Shown here in pieces: positions 18,624 through 27,116 of a stretch of DNA of 64,000 nucleotides. A program made the translations under genes and the position numbers. Positions within the stretch are counted from its first letter, which is position 1. Every line of letters starts with the position of its first letter. Source of the stretch: Pseudomonas sp. P5_109 (GTDB lineage Bacteria; Pseudomonadota; Gammaproteobacteria; Pseudomonadales; Pseudomonadaceae). The stretch covers positions 6,367,001-6,431,000 of the forward strand of contig NZ_CP125380.1 of the NCBI RefSeq assembly GCF_034009455.1, given 5' to 3'. Below the pieces are notes generated by a model, which searched no databases, was not told the DNA's origin, and saw only the letters and a program-made list of their open reading frames with translations.

Positions 18624-20420
18624 TCAGAGCGCAAACATCTCCGCCGGCAGTTGCATCAGGCAATCACTACCCGCTTCGATGGCCGCCCGATGAGCGGCGG
18701 TGCGCGGTAGCAAGCGCTTGAAGTAAAACTCGCTGGTCGCCAGTTTGCCCCGGCAGAAATCACCATCGCCGCTGCCAGCATCGAGCTGCGCCTGTGCCAC
18801 CAGCGCCATGCGCAACCACAGGTAGCCGAGGACGATGTAGCCGCTGTACATCAAGTAATCCACCGACGCGGCGCCAACTTCGTCCGGGTTTTTCATCGCT
18901 GCCATACCGACCTTGGTGGTCAACTCACCCCACTGTTGATTCAGTTGATTGAGCTGCGCCACATACCCGGCCAGTTGCGGATGTTCGGCGTTCGCCGCGC
19001 AGAACTTGTGGACGATTCTGGTGAACCCGCGCAGCAGCTTGCCCTGGCTGCCGAGTACCTTGCGCCCAAGCAAGTCCAGCGCCTGAATGCCGTTGGTGCC
19101 CTCATAGATCGGCGCGATCCGGCAGTCACGTACCAGCTGCTCCATCCCCCATTCGCGAATGAACCCGTGGCCGCCAAACACCTGCATGCCGTGGTTGGTC
19201 ACCTCCAGCCCGGTGTCGGTCATGAAGGCTTTGCAGATCGGCGTGAGGAACGCCAGCAAGTCTTCGGCCTCCTGGCGCGCCGTTTCGTCCGGGCTCAGGT
19301 GTGCAATGTCGAGTAACTGCGCGGTGAAGTAGGTCAGTGCGCGATTGCCTTCGTTGAAGGCTTTCATGGTCAGCAACATCCGCCGCACGTCAGGGTGCAC
19401 GATGATCGGATCGGCGGCTTTTTCCGGCGCTTTCGGTCCGGTCAGCGCACGCATCTGCAAACGGTCATTGGCGTATTTGATCGCGCCTTGGAAGCTCGCC
19501 TCGCCCAGACACAGCCCTTGCATGCCCGTGCCCAGCCGCGCGTGGTTCATCATGGTGAACATGCAGTTCAGGCCTTTGTTCGGCTCGCCGATCAAAAAGC
19601 CTTTGGCCTCGTCGAAGTTCAGCACGCAGGTGGCCGAGGCCTTGATGCCCATTTTGTGTTCGATCGAGCCGCAGGACACTCCATTGCGCTCGCCCGCCTC
19701 GCCCGTCGCATCGGGCAGGAACTTGGGCACGATGAACAGCGAAATGCCCTTGGTCCCGGCTGGTGCGTCCGGCAATTTGGCCAGCACCAGGTGAATGATG
19801 TTGGCGCTCATGTCGTGCTCGCCGGCAGAGATGAAGATCTTGCTGCCGGAAATCGCATAGCTGCCATCGGCAGCCGGTACGGCGCGGGTCTTGATGATGC
19901 CAAGGTCGGTGCCGCAATGGGCTTCGGTCAGGCACATGGTGCCGGTCCATTGGCCAGCGGTGAGCTTCTTCAAATAGGTGTGCTTTTGCTCCTCGGTGCC
20001 GTGGGCGTGGATCGCCGACATCGCACCGTGTGTCAGGCCGGGGTACATGCCCCAGGAGGTGTTGCTGGAACCGACCATCTCGCTGATGACCAGACCGAGA
20101 GAGATTGGCAAGCCTTGACCGCCGTAAGCCGGATCCGCCGCCAGACCATGCCAGCCACCTTCCACGTATTGTGCGAAGGCCTGCTTGAAGCCCGCGGGCG
20201 TGGTGACCACGCCATTGTCGAAATGGCAGCCTTCTTCATCGCCACTGCGGTTGAGCGGCGACAGCACGTTTTCGCAGAACTTCGCCCCTTCTTCAAGGAT
20301 CGCATTGACCATGTCCGGGCTGGCATCGGTGGCCCCCAGTGCGGCGTAGTTAGCGTGAAAGTCGAAGACGTGGTCAATCAGAAAGCGCATGTCGCGCAAG
20401 GGAGCTTTGTACTCGGGCAT
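18624..20420 (-). CDS. Acyl-CoA dehydrogenase (~600-residue FadE-like, paralogue 2)
   Basis: A 598-residue flavoprotein with the same architecture as its two neighbours: N-terminal PEYKAPLRDMRFLIDHVFDF, MCLTEAHCGTDLGI (~residue 160), [18 protein letters not shown] and [18 protein letters not shown]. The start is set at 20420 because the GGAGA site directly abuts the earlier ATG at 20426 and lies six bases from this one. It corresponds in position to the PA0507-type gene. It probably acts in fatty-acid beta-oxidation; the preferred acyl chain is not readable. Confidence 0.9.
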   Translation of the reverse strand: MPEYKAPLRDMRFLIDHVFDFHANYAALGATDASPDMVNAILEEGAKFCENVLSPLNRSGDEEGCHFDNGVVTTPAGFKQAFAQYVEGGWHGLAADPAYGGQGLPISLGLVISEMVGSSNTSWGMYPGLTHGAMSAIHAHGTEEQKHTYLKKLTAGQWTGTMCLTEAHCGTDLGIIKTRAVPAADGSYAISGSKIFISAGEHDMSANIIHLVLAKLPDAPAGTKGISLFIVPKFLPDATGEAGERNGVSCGSIEHKMGIKASATCVLNFDEAKGFLIGEPNKGLNCMFTMMNHARLGTGMQGLCLGEASFQGAIKYANDRLQMRALTGPKAPEKAADPIIVHPDVRRMLLTMKAFNEGNRALTYFTAQLLDIAHLSPDETARQEAEDLLAFLTPICKAFMTDTGLEVTNHGMQVFGGHGFIREWGMEQLVRDCRIAPIYEGTNGIQALDLLGRKVLGSQGKLLRGFTRIVHKFCAANAEHPQLAGYVAQLNQLNQQWGELTTKVGMAAMKNPDEVGAASVDYLMYSGYIVLGYLWLRMALVAQAQLDAGSGDGDFCRGKLATSEFYFKRLLPRTAAHRAAIEAGSDCLMQLPAEMFAL

Positions 20421-20505
20421 GGTCATTCTCCGTCGGCAGATTTCTTCAACCTACTGCCGCCGACCCTGCCTCACAATCACTTTGCGCTCGCTGAATGCGC
20501 CATCA

Positions 20506-21798
20506 TCACTCAACCGTAGCGGCGTCCATGCGCACGGCGCCACGTCGGTTCTGCCCGAACGCCACCACGCAGTTGCGCCCGGCGCCCTTGGCGCTGTAGA
20601 GCGCCTGGTCGGCGGACTTGAGCACCACTTCGGGGGTGCGTTGATCGATCCGTTCGGCCACGCCGATACTGACCGTCACCGACACGCTCGACACACCGGA
20701 ACCGGCACGCCGCTGGCGTCCCTGACTATCGTCCTGCGGTCGGTTTTCCTGATTGCGCAGCTGAATGTTGTAAGTGGCGATGGACTCGCGGATGACTTCC
20801 AGGTGCGGCATGCACTCTTCCAGGGTCTTGCCTGCAAACACCAGGGCAAATTCCTCGCCGCCATAGCGATACGCCTTACCGCCACCGCCGATTTTCGACA
20901 GTTTGCTGGCCACCAGCCGCAGCACCTGGTCGCCGACGTCGTGGCCGTGGGTGTCGTTGAATTTCTTGAAGTGGTCGACGTCGCTCATGGCCAACACGTA
21001 GTTGCGCCCAAGCCGTTGCATGCGCTCGTTCAGCGCACGACGGCCCGGCAGCCCGGTCAGTTCGTCGCGGAAGGCCATTTGATAGGCTTCGTGGGCAACG
21101 GCGGCGGCGATCATCAACATCACCTGGCTGCACATGATGTTCAGCGTGAACGGCAGGATGAAGGTTTTCGGCAACATCCAGAACAACCCGAGCAGTCCCA
21201 CCAATTGCGCGGCATGCAGCGGTCGCGGGTTGCGCCAGTATTGCCAGGCCAGCAGCAAAAACGCCGCAATGAATACCGGATAGGACAACTGGATCAGGCT
21301 CATCCAGGCGCCATGCAAGGCGGGCCAGCGAATCTCCGACAGCCAGATCAGCAGCGCGTGCGGATAGCTTTGCTCAAGCCCCAGCGCCACGCTGCCGACC
21401 GCCAGCAATACCGCGAAACGCGCCACCATGTCCTGGAACAGATGAGTGCGTTCCTGCCACGCCGCGAACACACCAAACAGCAGCGGCAGCAGCAGGCAAC
21501 ACAAATGAAAGACCACGGCGGCATCTTCACGCACCTTGCCGTTGTCGCGGTAGTAGTCAGTCTGGGTGTCGAGCAGGAAGTAGGCGATGTACACCGTGAC
21601 CATCAGAAACAGTTCACGCTGACGTCGGTACACCGCGCAATAGGCGCCACCGAGCAATAACACCAGGGTCGGCAGCACGTTGAACAGCGAGGTGAAGAAG
21701 ACGTTCAGATCCTTGATGTATGCAGCCGCAAGCCCCGCCAGCAACAGCAGTAAAGACGGCAGGAAATGACTGAAACGCACAGCGGAAGAACGCAACAA
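20506..21798 (-). CDS. Membrane-bound diguanylate cyclase (GGDEF domain)
   Basis: A 430-residue protein with about seven to eight hydrophobic segments in residues 10-235 and a C-terminal GGDEF domain. The catalytic signature is intact as RYGGEEFALVF, and the domain entry DELTGLPGRRALNERM is clear, so c-di-GMP synthesis is expected. The usual RxxD inhibitory site just before the signature is not present (SKIGGGGKAYRYGGEEF), so product feedback may be missing. It is transcribed in the same direction as the acyl-CoA dehydrogenase gene 85 bases downstream. Confidence 0.9.
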   Translation of the reverse strand: MLRSSAVRFSHFLPSLLLLLAGLAAAYIKDLNVFFTSLFNVLPTLVLLLGGAYCAVYRRQRELFLMVTVYIAYFLLDTQTDYYRDNGKVREDAAVVFHLCCLLLPLLFGVFAAWQERTHLFQDMVARFAVLLAVGSVALGLEQSYPHALLIWLSEIRWPALHGAWMSLIQLSYPVFIAAFLLLAWQYWRNPRPLHAAQLVGLLGLFWMLPKTFILPFTLNIMCSQVMLMIAAAVAHEAYQMAFRDELTGLPGRRALNERMQRLGRNYVLAMSDVDHFKKFNDTHGHDVGDQVLRLVASKLSKIGGGGKAYRYGGEEFALVFAGKTLEECMPHLEVIRESIATYNIQLRNQENRPQDDSQGRQRRAGSGVSSVSVTVSIGVAERIDQRTPEVVLKSADQALYSAKGAGRNCVVAFGQNRRGAVRMDAATVE

Positions 21799-21895
21799 GG
21801 GTAAAGCTCCGACCCGTCAGACCAATAGATGGCAATGTGCCCACTACTGTAACGGCAGAAACCCCGATTTGCTGAGTGAAATACTGAGGTATTTG

Positions 21896-21935
21896 AAAAA
21901 GGGCGCCACTGGCGGCCATCAGCCGCCAGTGGCGC
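21896..21935 (-). terminator. Strong terminator after the di-heme peroxidase gene
   Basis: A perfect 14-base stem GCGCCACTGGCGGC (21903-21916) / GCCGCCAGTGGCGC (21922-21935) with a five-base loop. On the minus strand it leads through CC into TTTTT (21896-21900). It lies just after the peroxidase stop codon. Confidence 0.85.
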
Positions 21936-21949
21936 AAGGGGAAATCCTC

Positions 21950-24103
21950 TTACAGATCGTTGTTGAACGGTAGCAGCGGCCCCTCCAGACGTGTGCGACC
22001 CTCCGCACCGACCGGTCTGAGCTGGATGTCGGCGTCCTGCGCCTGCCGGGTAGTGATCTTCGGACTGGCCGGTTTTTGCCCGACCGAGTTTTCATCACCC
22101 TTTTCGCCCTGTGGCAGTACCAGCGAAGGATGGTCAAACGGCGCCCGCTCCCACGCCACTCGCGGATCGGTGAGCCCGACCTCCATGAACTTGACCAGCG
22201 CATCCACTTCATCCGGGGTCAGGTTCAGCTGGGTCATGTCCGGATCAAGATTGGAGCCGTTGTGCTGATTGACCGCCGGGTGCTCGAAGCCACTGGTGTT
22301 GCTGGCATCTTCGCCACGCCGGTCGCCGCCGCGGTTGTAGAACTCCATCACCTGTTGCAGCGTTGCGCGACTACCGTTGTGGAAGTACGGCCCGGTCAAC
22401 GCGATGTTGCGCAAGGTCGGCGTCTTGAAGGCGCCATCGACCGAGTCGCGGAAACCGACTTTGGGCTTGAGCGTCGCATCACAAGGGATGGCCGGGCTCA
22501 AGGGCACTTCGAAGGTGCACACATCAACTTCCAGCGGGTCAGGGATCTGGCCGCCCTGGAGCAAGGTGTTGTACTCGCGAGTGAAAGACAGCGGATTGCC
22601 CCAGGCATCCGTACCGCCGAGTGCCAGGTCTTCCGAGGTCGGGCGCACCCCGGTGTTGTAGAAGCCGTTGTCATAGAGCGTGGTCAGGTTGTCGGCCATG
22701 ACCATCCGCTCGATACGCTCACGCGGGTGGAAGAGCAGGCGGCTGCCGGCGTTGGTCAACTCCGCGCCACCGTGGCAACTGATGCATTTGCCCTTGCCCA
22801 GGAACAGGTTCATGCCCTGGACCTGCTGCCCATTCATGGCGGTGTGATCGCCCTGTAAGTAGGCATCCAGCGGCGCCTGGTCCGAGATCAGCGTGGACTC
22901 ATACAACTGAATCGCCAACCCGAAGAACAGCGGGAAGTTCGCCTCCATCTGGGTGTATGGCGCGCCGCCCAGCGAGACCTGCTGCGTGGCATTCCACAGG
23001 CGCGGCTGGAACGCGTTCTTGATCAGTTCACGGTAAGTCGGCCGACGGGCACCGGAAACCGGCCCGAGTACCGAATCGCTGGACGAGATCCGTTGCTGCT
23101 TGAGCATCAAGGTGTCAAGCATGCGTCGGCCGATATCAGCGAAGGTACGCCCGCCGCAGGACATTTCCACCGGGCTGCCGGGAGGCCCTACCGCTTGCGA
23201 GGCGGCGGAGGCATCCTTGAGCGCCAGCCTGACCTTGGTCGCCACGCCACTGCGATCGCTGGTCACGAAAATCCCCGCGTCAGGGTCGCGATTGCCGAAC
23301 GGTGAGAAACCGTTGAAGACGTTATTGGCCCGGCCATCCCAGAAGTTGCGCACGTTGAACGCGGCGTTGATCACCGTCGGTGCGTTGCGCCCGGTGCTGC
23401 GGCGAACGTTGATGCCGCCCACCTGGAAGATGCCGTCCGGTTGCTGGACGCACTTGTCGAAACGCGCCTGATGGGGCTTGACGAAGTTGGCGTCGAACAC
23501 GCCTTGCGAACCGATCACATCGTCAGTCGAGAAGAGAATGGCCGAATTGCGATCCAGCGGATTGGCCAGCACATGGGTTGGGAAATCGCTTTTCTTCAGC
23601 TGGTAGTTCGGACCGCCCTTGCCTCCGGATTTGGTGGTGTAGGTCGGTACATCGCCCGGAATGTCGGAGGCGGTGAACGGTTTGTTGAAGATCGACGAGA
23701 CGTTCGCGTTGGTGTTCGCCTGGCCCGGGTTGATCTGGTTGGTGGTGCGGTGATCGGCACCCGCGTGGAAGTGGCAGGACGCACAAGCGGTAGAACCGTC
23801 ACTGCCGATCTCCATGTCCCAGAACAGTGCCTTGCCCAGCAGCACTGCCGCCGGGCGATTGAGCACGTAGTCGGTCATCAGGTCGACTTTGCGCCCGCCT
23901 TCGGTTCCCGAAGGGTCGGGCGGCAGCAGCCCACGTAGCGATTGCAGAGTGGGCACGTCGGGTACGGACGGTACGGCCGGTTCGACCACTACCGGGTCAG
24001 CGGCCCAGGCACTCGCGACCGGTAGACCGATGACAAGCAGAGCGCCCGCCATCGCACAGGTAAAACGGGGGATTCGAAAGAGGCTCAAGTACTTGACCAT
24101 CAT
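21950..24103 (-). CDS. Large di-heme cytochrome c peroxidase/MauG-family protein, exported
   Basis: A 717-residue periplasmic or surface protein. A signal peptide covers residues ~1-35 (hydrophobic stretch then ASAWAADP). Two c-type heme motifs are present: CASCH (107-111) and CISCH (440-444). Between them lies the CCP/MauG-family signature NFWDGRANN (~253-261). The 333-residue spacing between hemes is far larger than in ordinary bacterial CCP (about 150) and is closer to the long surface-associated peroxidases of methanotrophs. Later motifs (KTPTLRNIALTGPYFHNG) are standard for the family. The C-terminal ~60 residues are an extra, low-conservation tail. It is divergent from a secreted protein of unknown function. 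Substrate, peroxide or a protein side chain, is unknown. Confidence 0.88.
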   Translation of the reverse strand: MMVKYLSLFRIPRFTCAMAGALLVIGLPVASAWAADPVVVEPAVPSVPDVPTLQSLRGLLPPDPSGTEGGRKVDLMTDYVLNRPAAVLLGKALFWDMEIGSDGSTACASCHFHAGADHRTTNQINPGQANTNANVSSIFNKPFTASDIPGDVPTYTTKSGGKGGPNYQLKKSDFPTHVLANPLDRNSAILFSTDDVIGSQGVFDANFVKPHQARFDKCVQQPDGIFQVGGINVRRSTGRNAPTVINAAFNVRNFWDGRANNVFNGFSPFGNRDPDAGIFVTSDRSGVATKVRLALKDASAASQAVGPPGSPVEMSCGGRTFADIGRRMLDTLMLKQQRISSSDSVLGPVSGARRPTYRELIKNAFQPRLWNATQQVSLGGAPYTQMEANFPLFFGLAIQLYESTLISDQAPLDAYLQGDHTAMNGQQVQGMNLFLGKGKCISCHGGAELTNAGSRLLFHPRERIERMVMADNLTTLYDNGFYNTGVRPTSEDLALGGTDAWGNPLSFTREYNTLLQGGQIPDPLEVDVCTFEVPLSPAIPCDATLKPKVGFRDSVDGAFKTPTLRNIALTGPYFHNGSRATLQQVMEFYNRGGDRRGEDASNTSGFEHPAVNQHNGSNLDPDMTQLNLTPDEVDALVKFMEVGLTDPRVAWERAPFDHPSLVLPQGEKGDENSVGQKPASPKITTRQAQDADIQLRPVGAEGRTRLEGPLLPFNNDL

Positions 24104-25249
24104 GACACTCTCGATTCAGTAGGGAGTCGCCAGACTCCGTAATTATCCTGTTGGAAGATGAACTCATCGCCGAAACTTTGCTGCTTGCACGAATAGTTAC
24201 CCCTACTCGAAATCGCTCGGGCAAGGCGAAGCTTGGCTGGAAAAGTACACTCTTGGCTCAGGCTTGATTAAGACATTGCTCTGTCGCACCGACGGGTGCG
24301 CTTAACTACACTCTAGCTGTAACAAAACATTTCAACAGCAAAAAAACAATAATTTTTTATCCAGGCCAGCACAATTAAAAACTGTGTTTGCAAACACACC
24401 TGACAACACAAAAAACTAAGACTAAAGACTGACCTCACATTTGGTGAACTTTCCCCCAATACTGGGTAACGCCCCCAAAGCCTTGCATATACCGGCTCAC
24501 ACAAGAATCTTAAGCCCATGTTTTTAAAGAAAAATATATGAACAGATTAATGCTTGAGAGTTTGGCAGAGCAATTGCTTACTCATACTTCGCCGGGGCTA
24601 ACCGCACTTACAATAATCGCCTGCAAGCCCAGACAACCAATAGGAGTCAACCATCACAAAACACAACTACTCCGCTTGTGCGCAAGTTGCACTGCGCGAG
24701 CTATGGATTTTATTTGATATCAACACAAAACCACACGACCAATACTTCGATACATTTTCTTGCGATGTCTTTTCGCCCAGAGTAGATATAGAAAACATTT
24801 CTCATTCAGTACTTATGACAGAACGCACCGCGCAAATATCTGAACTTCACTTCGCACACTCCCGAACTTGGGTATGTATCCCCCCCTATGTTGGTGGATA
24901 TTAATTCGGCAGTGTTGAGCGCAGTTCCATCCCTGGCCGCGCAGCCCGCATTCCAAGTGCATTGGCGGCGACTTGTATCAAATTATTTCGTAACAGGCAC
25001 GACAACTGCTTTGTACACCTCAGGCTCAAGGAAATGTCTCTCGCGATTGCGCCCGTAACCGGCCGGCGCAACGCAGGTTGAAAGCATCCAGGCGGGAAGT
25101 GTCGGGCCAGACGCAGGCACTTGTCCCGGTGGATCGAGCCCCAATTCGACACCCACGGCTTTGCGCTTTTCTTGCGCAGGATTCAGCGCATCAGCAGAGC
25201 TGCGAGTCGATTGGCCGGCCACTGGTCCTGCAATATTCTGGAGAGATCC
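24104..25249. other. AT-rich 1.1-kb gap between divergent peroxidase and secreted-protein genes
   Basis: No well-supported gene. The stretch from about 24290 to 24900 is clearly richer in A and T than the surrounding chromosome and has none of the local REPINs. It holds one coherent frame without a standard start (24653-24904, listed separately) and some very short frames with no support. Promoters for both divergent genes must lie here, but no convincing -35/-10 pair stood out. Low GC suggests acquired or degenerate DNA. Confidence 0.6.
24653..24904 (+). CDS. Possible small protein with non-standard ATC start, or gene remnant
   Basis: An 83-codon open frame preceded by AGGAG (24642-24646) at the exact spacing expected for a start codon, but the codon there is ATC, not ATG. 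The frame is closed by TAG at 24641 just upstream. The first ATG is 54 codons in. The predicted peptide (ITKHNYSACAQVALRELWIL, ending PPYVGGY) is not low-complexity and looks protein-like, with AT-rich codons. I do not recognise it. It may be a gene using a rare start codon, a gene inactivated by a start-codon mutation, or chance. Confidence 0.3.
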   Translation: MTKHNYSACAQVALRELWILFDINTKPHDQYFDTFSCDVFSPRVDIENISHSVLMTERTAQISELHFAHSRTWVCIPPYVGGY

Positions 25250-27037
25250 ATGAGCTTATCCTCGTACGAAAAAACGCTCGCCATACCGCTGCTCCACAAG
25301 CGATTCAACAGCATTTTCGGTCGTCATGCCCTGCTCGCCACTGCCGTTACCGTCGCACTGGCCATTGGTGGTGGCGCGGATGCATTTGCCAAAAACGGCG
25401 CTGGCGGTGGAGGTGGCGGCGGTGGTGGCGGCGGGACTGCCAAGCCCCCAGCAGGGGCGACCTCGCCATTCACGACTCCCACACTGCCCGATCCGGTTTT
25501 CACAAACCCGACTGCGATACATGGGTTCGACGTTACAGGCTTTATCCAGAGCATGACGCTCGATCCCACCAATGTGAATTGCCCTGGCACCACCGATCCT
25601 GGCCGTTATGGAGGTACCGTCCAACTGAACGGCGTAACGATTACCGTCCCTTGCAATACGGTCCTGCAAATGCCGGCCAATACCCTGACATGGGCCGAGT
25701 TCGTCAGGGGCGGTACGCTGGCGCTCAACAAGGGACCGACGTCATATCCGTCGTTCGAGATCCACGTGGTGGGTAACTCTGTGTCCAACAAACAAATAGC
25801 CGGGCTGATTTTTGTCTCCCAGCAAGCCGCGAATGCTGGGAGTGGGGTCATTACCCGCATCGACTACACCAACGGCAACATCGAAGTTGACAGCGGTAAT
25901 CCACTGCTGCCCACGACCCTGCAGATCAACGACCCGAATGGACGTTTTGGCCGCGCTCAAAGCCCCGACCCACGTTTCTCCGTCGATGATGCAAACCCGA
26001 CTATCCACGCCGCAACCGGGTACCCGATGTGCGTGCCGCGCACGATTTCCGGGGACGATGCGCTCTGCCCACAAAAAAACCGGCCAAAAGCGGTCACTCC
26101 GACCACGACCAACAACTGCCGCAACTTCGCCCAGGCCGGCGTAACGCCTCCGGCCAGCGGAGACCTTTCTCCTCCGGTGACGGGACAGGCCTATTGCAGC
26201 CAATTCGTCATGAAGAGACTCAGCGATGCTTCGCGTACGGCAACGGACCCCGACCCGTCTCAACAGGCCCCCTTCGAAGTCGGCGACTTCATCAGTTGGG
26301 CCGGCACCTTGTTCAAGTCCGCGACAACGGGGGCCCCGGACTTCATCTCTGCGCACACGATTGAGGCCAACGTAGGGATCTACACTCAGCCCGGCTCCCA
26401 ACCGAGCTATCTATCTATCGGGGAATTTGGTGTCGGTACTGCCGACCCAGCGGTAACAGCAATCGGCGGTGTCGCCCAGGAAACCCAGGACCGGATTTTC
26501 CTTGAAGCTTCAACCACCGACATCAAGACCCCGGTCGACATTTATCTGATCGATGTCAACCCATCGACTGGCGCACAAACCAACCGCTGGATTACACCCT
26601 ATGAGATGACGGGTGAGTGCAATCCTGCGCTGGCCCTTGCGACCAGTTGCCTGGGCGCCACGGGTGGCATTACCACACAGAACACGGGTCCTCAGCCACA
26701 ACGCGCCAGGGTTCGGGCGACCAAGGCACCCGCCGGGCTCTTGAGCCAGCCAACGCGTACCCTGCGTGTCGTTGCGCGCTCGATGTGTGTTCCACAGCAA
26801 ACGCTCTCTCAGGCTGGTGTGGACAGCTGCATCCAGAACGCAAGCAGGCTGACCGTAGCCAACGGGCTGGTCGCTGGGCAGTATGTGGCACCGGTGTTCG
26901 AGTTCATCTTTCCGGAAGGCGTCAAGCCTGGTGATCCCGTTGTCCCGAACGACTTCTGGCACCTGCCATTCATACGTAACGGAGAAGGCGCCAGTACACC
27001 CGGCGGTGTCGGTCCTCTGGCTCCAACGCCATGGTGA
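25250..27037 (+). CDS. Uncharacterised exported protein with poly-glycine linker
   Basis: A 595-residue protein. An N-terminal signal or anchor (hydrophobic residues ~27-45, then ADAFAKNG) is followed by a run of eleven glycines (~52-62), a Pro/Thr-rich linker, and a long beta-rich, Asn/Thr/Pro-rich region with several cysteines. A stretch like GGTVQLNGVTITVPCNT near residue 105 recalls beta-barrel repeat domains of exported proteins. The C-terminus is hydrophilic and ends in Trp. Start ATG at 25250 has GGAG at 25240-25243; a longer frame from 25121 has no such site. Divergent from the di-heme peroxidase. Function is unknown; it might be a substrate or partner of that enzyme, which is inference from position only. 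Confidence 0.75.
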   Translation: MSLSSYEKTLAIPLLHKRFNSIFGRHALLATAVTVALAIGGGADAFAKNGAGGGGGGGGGGGTAKPPAGATSPFTTPTLPDPVFTNPTAIHGFDVTGFIQSMTLDPTNVNCPGTTDPGRYGGTVQLNGVTITVPCNTVLQMPANTLTWAEFVRGGTLALNKGPTSYPSFEIHVVGNSVSNKQIAGLIFVSQQAANAGSGVITRIDYTNGNIEVDSGNPLLPTTLQINDPNGRFGRAQSPDPRFSVDDANPTIHAATGYPMCVPRTISGDDALCPQKNRPKAVTPTTTNNCRNFAQAGVTPPASGDLSPPVTGQAYCSQFVMKRLSDASRTATDPDPSQQAPFEVGDFISWAGTLFKSATTGAPDFISAHTIEANVGIYTQPGSQPSYLSIGEFGVGTADPAVTAIGGVAQETQDRIFLEASTTDIKTPVDIYLIDVNPSTGAQTNRWITPYEMTGECNPALALATSCLGATGGITTQNTGPQPQRARVRATKAPAGLLSQPTRTLRVVARSMCVPQQTLSQAGVDSCIQNASRLTVANGLVAGQYVAPVFEFIFPEGVKPGDPVVPNDFWHLPFIRNGEGASTPGGVGPLAPTPW

Positions 27038-27060
27038 TCGGGGTCTGGTGACAGAGCAAA

Positions 27061-27096
27061 AAAAACCGCCGCTTGCGAAAACAAGCGGCGGTTTTT
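27061..27096. terminator. Bidirectional terminator
   Basis: A 15-base perfect stem AAAAACCGCCGCTTG / CAAGCGGCGGTTTTT with a CGAAAA loop. T-runs on both strands serve the secreted-protein gene (+) and the convergent acyl-CoA dehydrogenase gene (-). Confidence 0.9.
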
Positions 27097-27116
27097 TTGA
27101 AGGACTGCGTTAAGGC

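Noticed and set aside
24124..24267. Short frame with a response-regulator-like start (VIILLEDELIAETLLLA)
   Set aside because: No start codon before the motif other than TTG in its middle, frame ends after about 39 codons, and nothing downstream continues the domain; most likely chance.
24538..24717. 59-codon frame with ATG in the AT-rich gap
   Set aside because: No ribosome-binding site, overlaps the better-supported frame at 24653, composition unremarkable.
24983..25222. 79-codon minus-strand frame upstream of the secreted protein
   Set aside because: No ribosome site or recognisable motif, and it lies where the promoter of the plus-strand gene should be.
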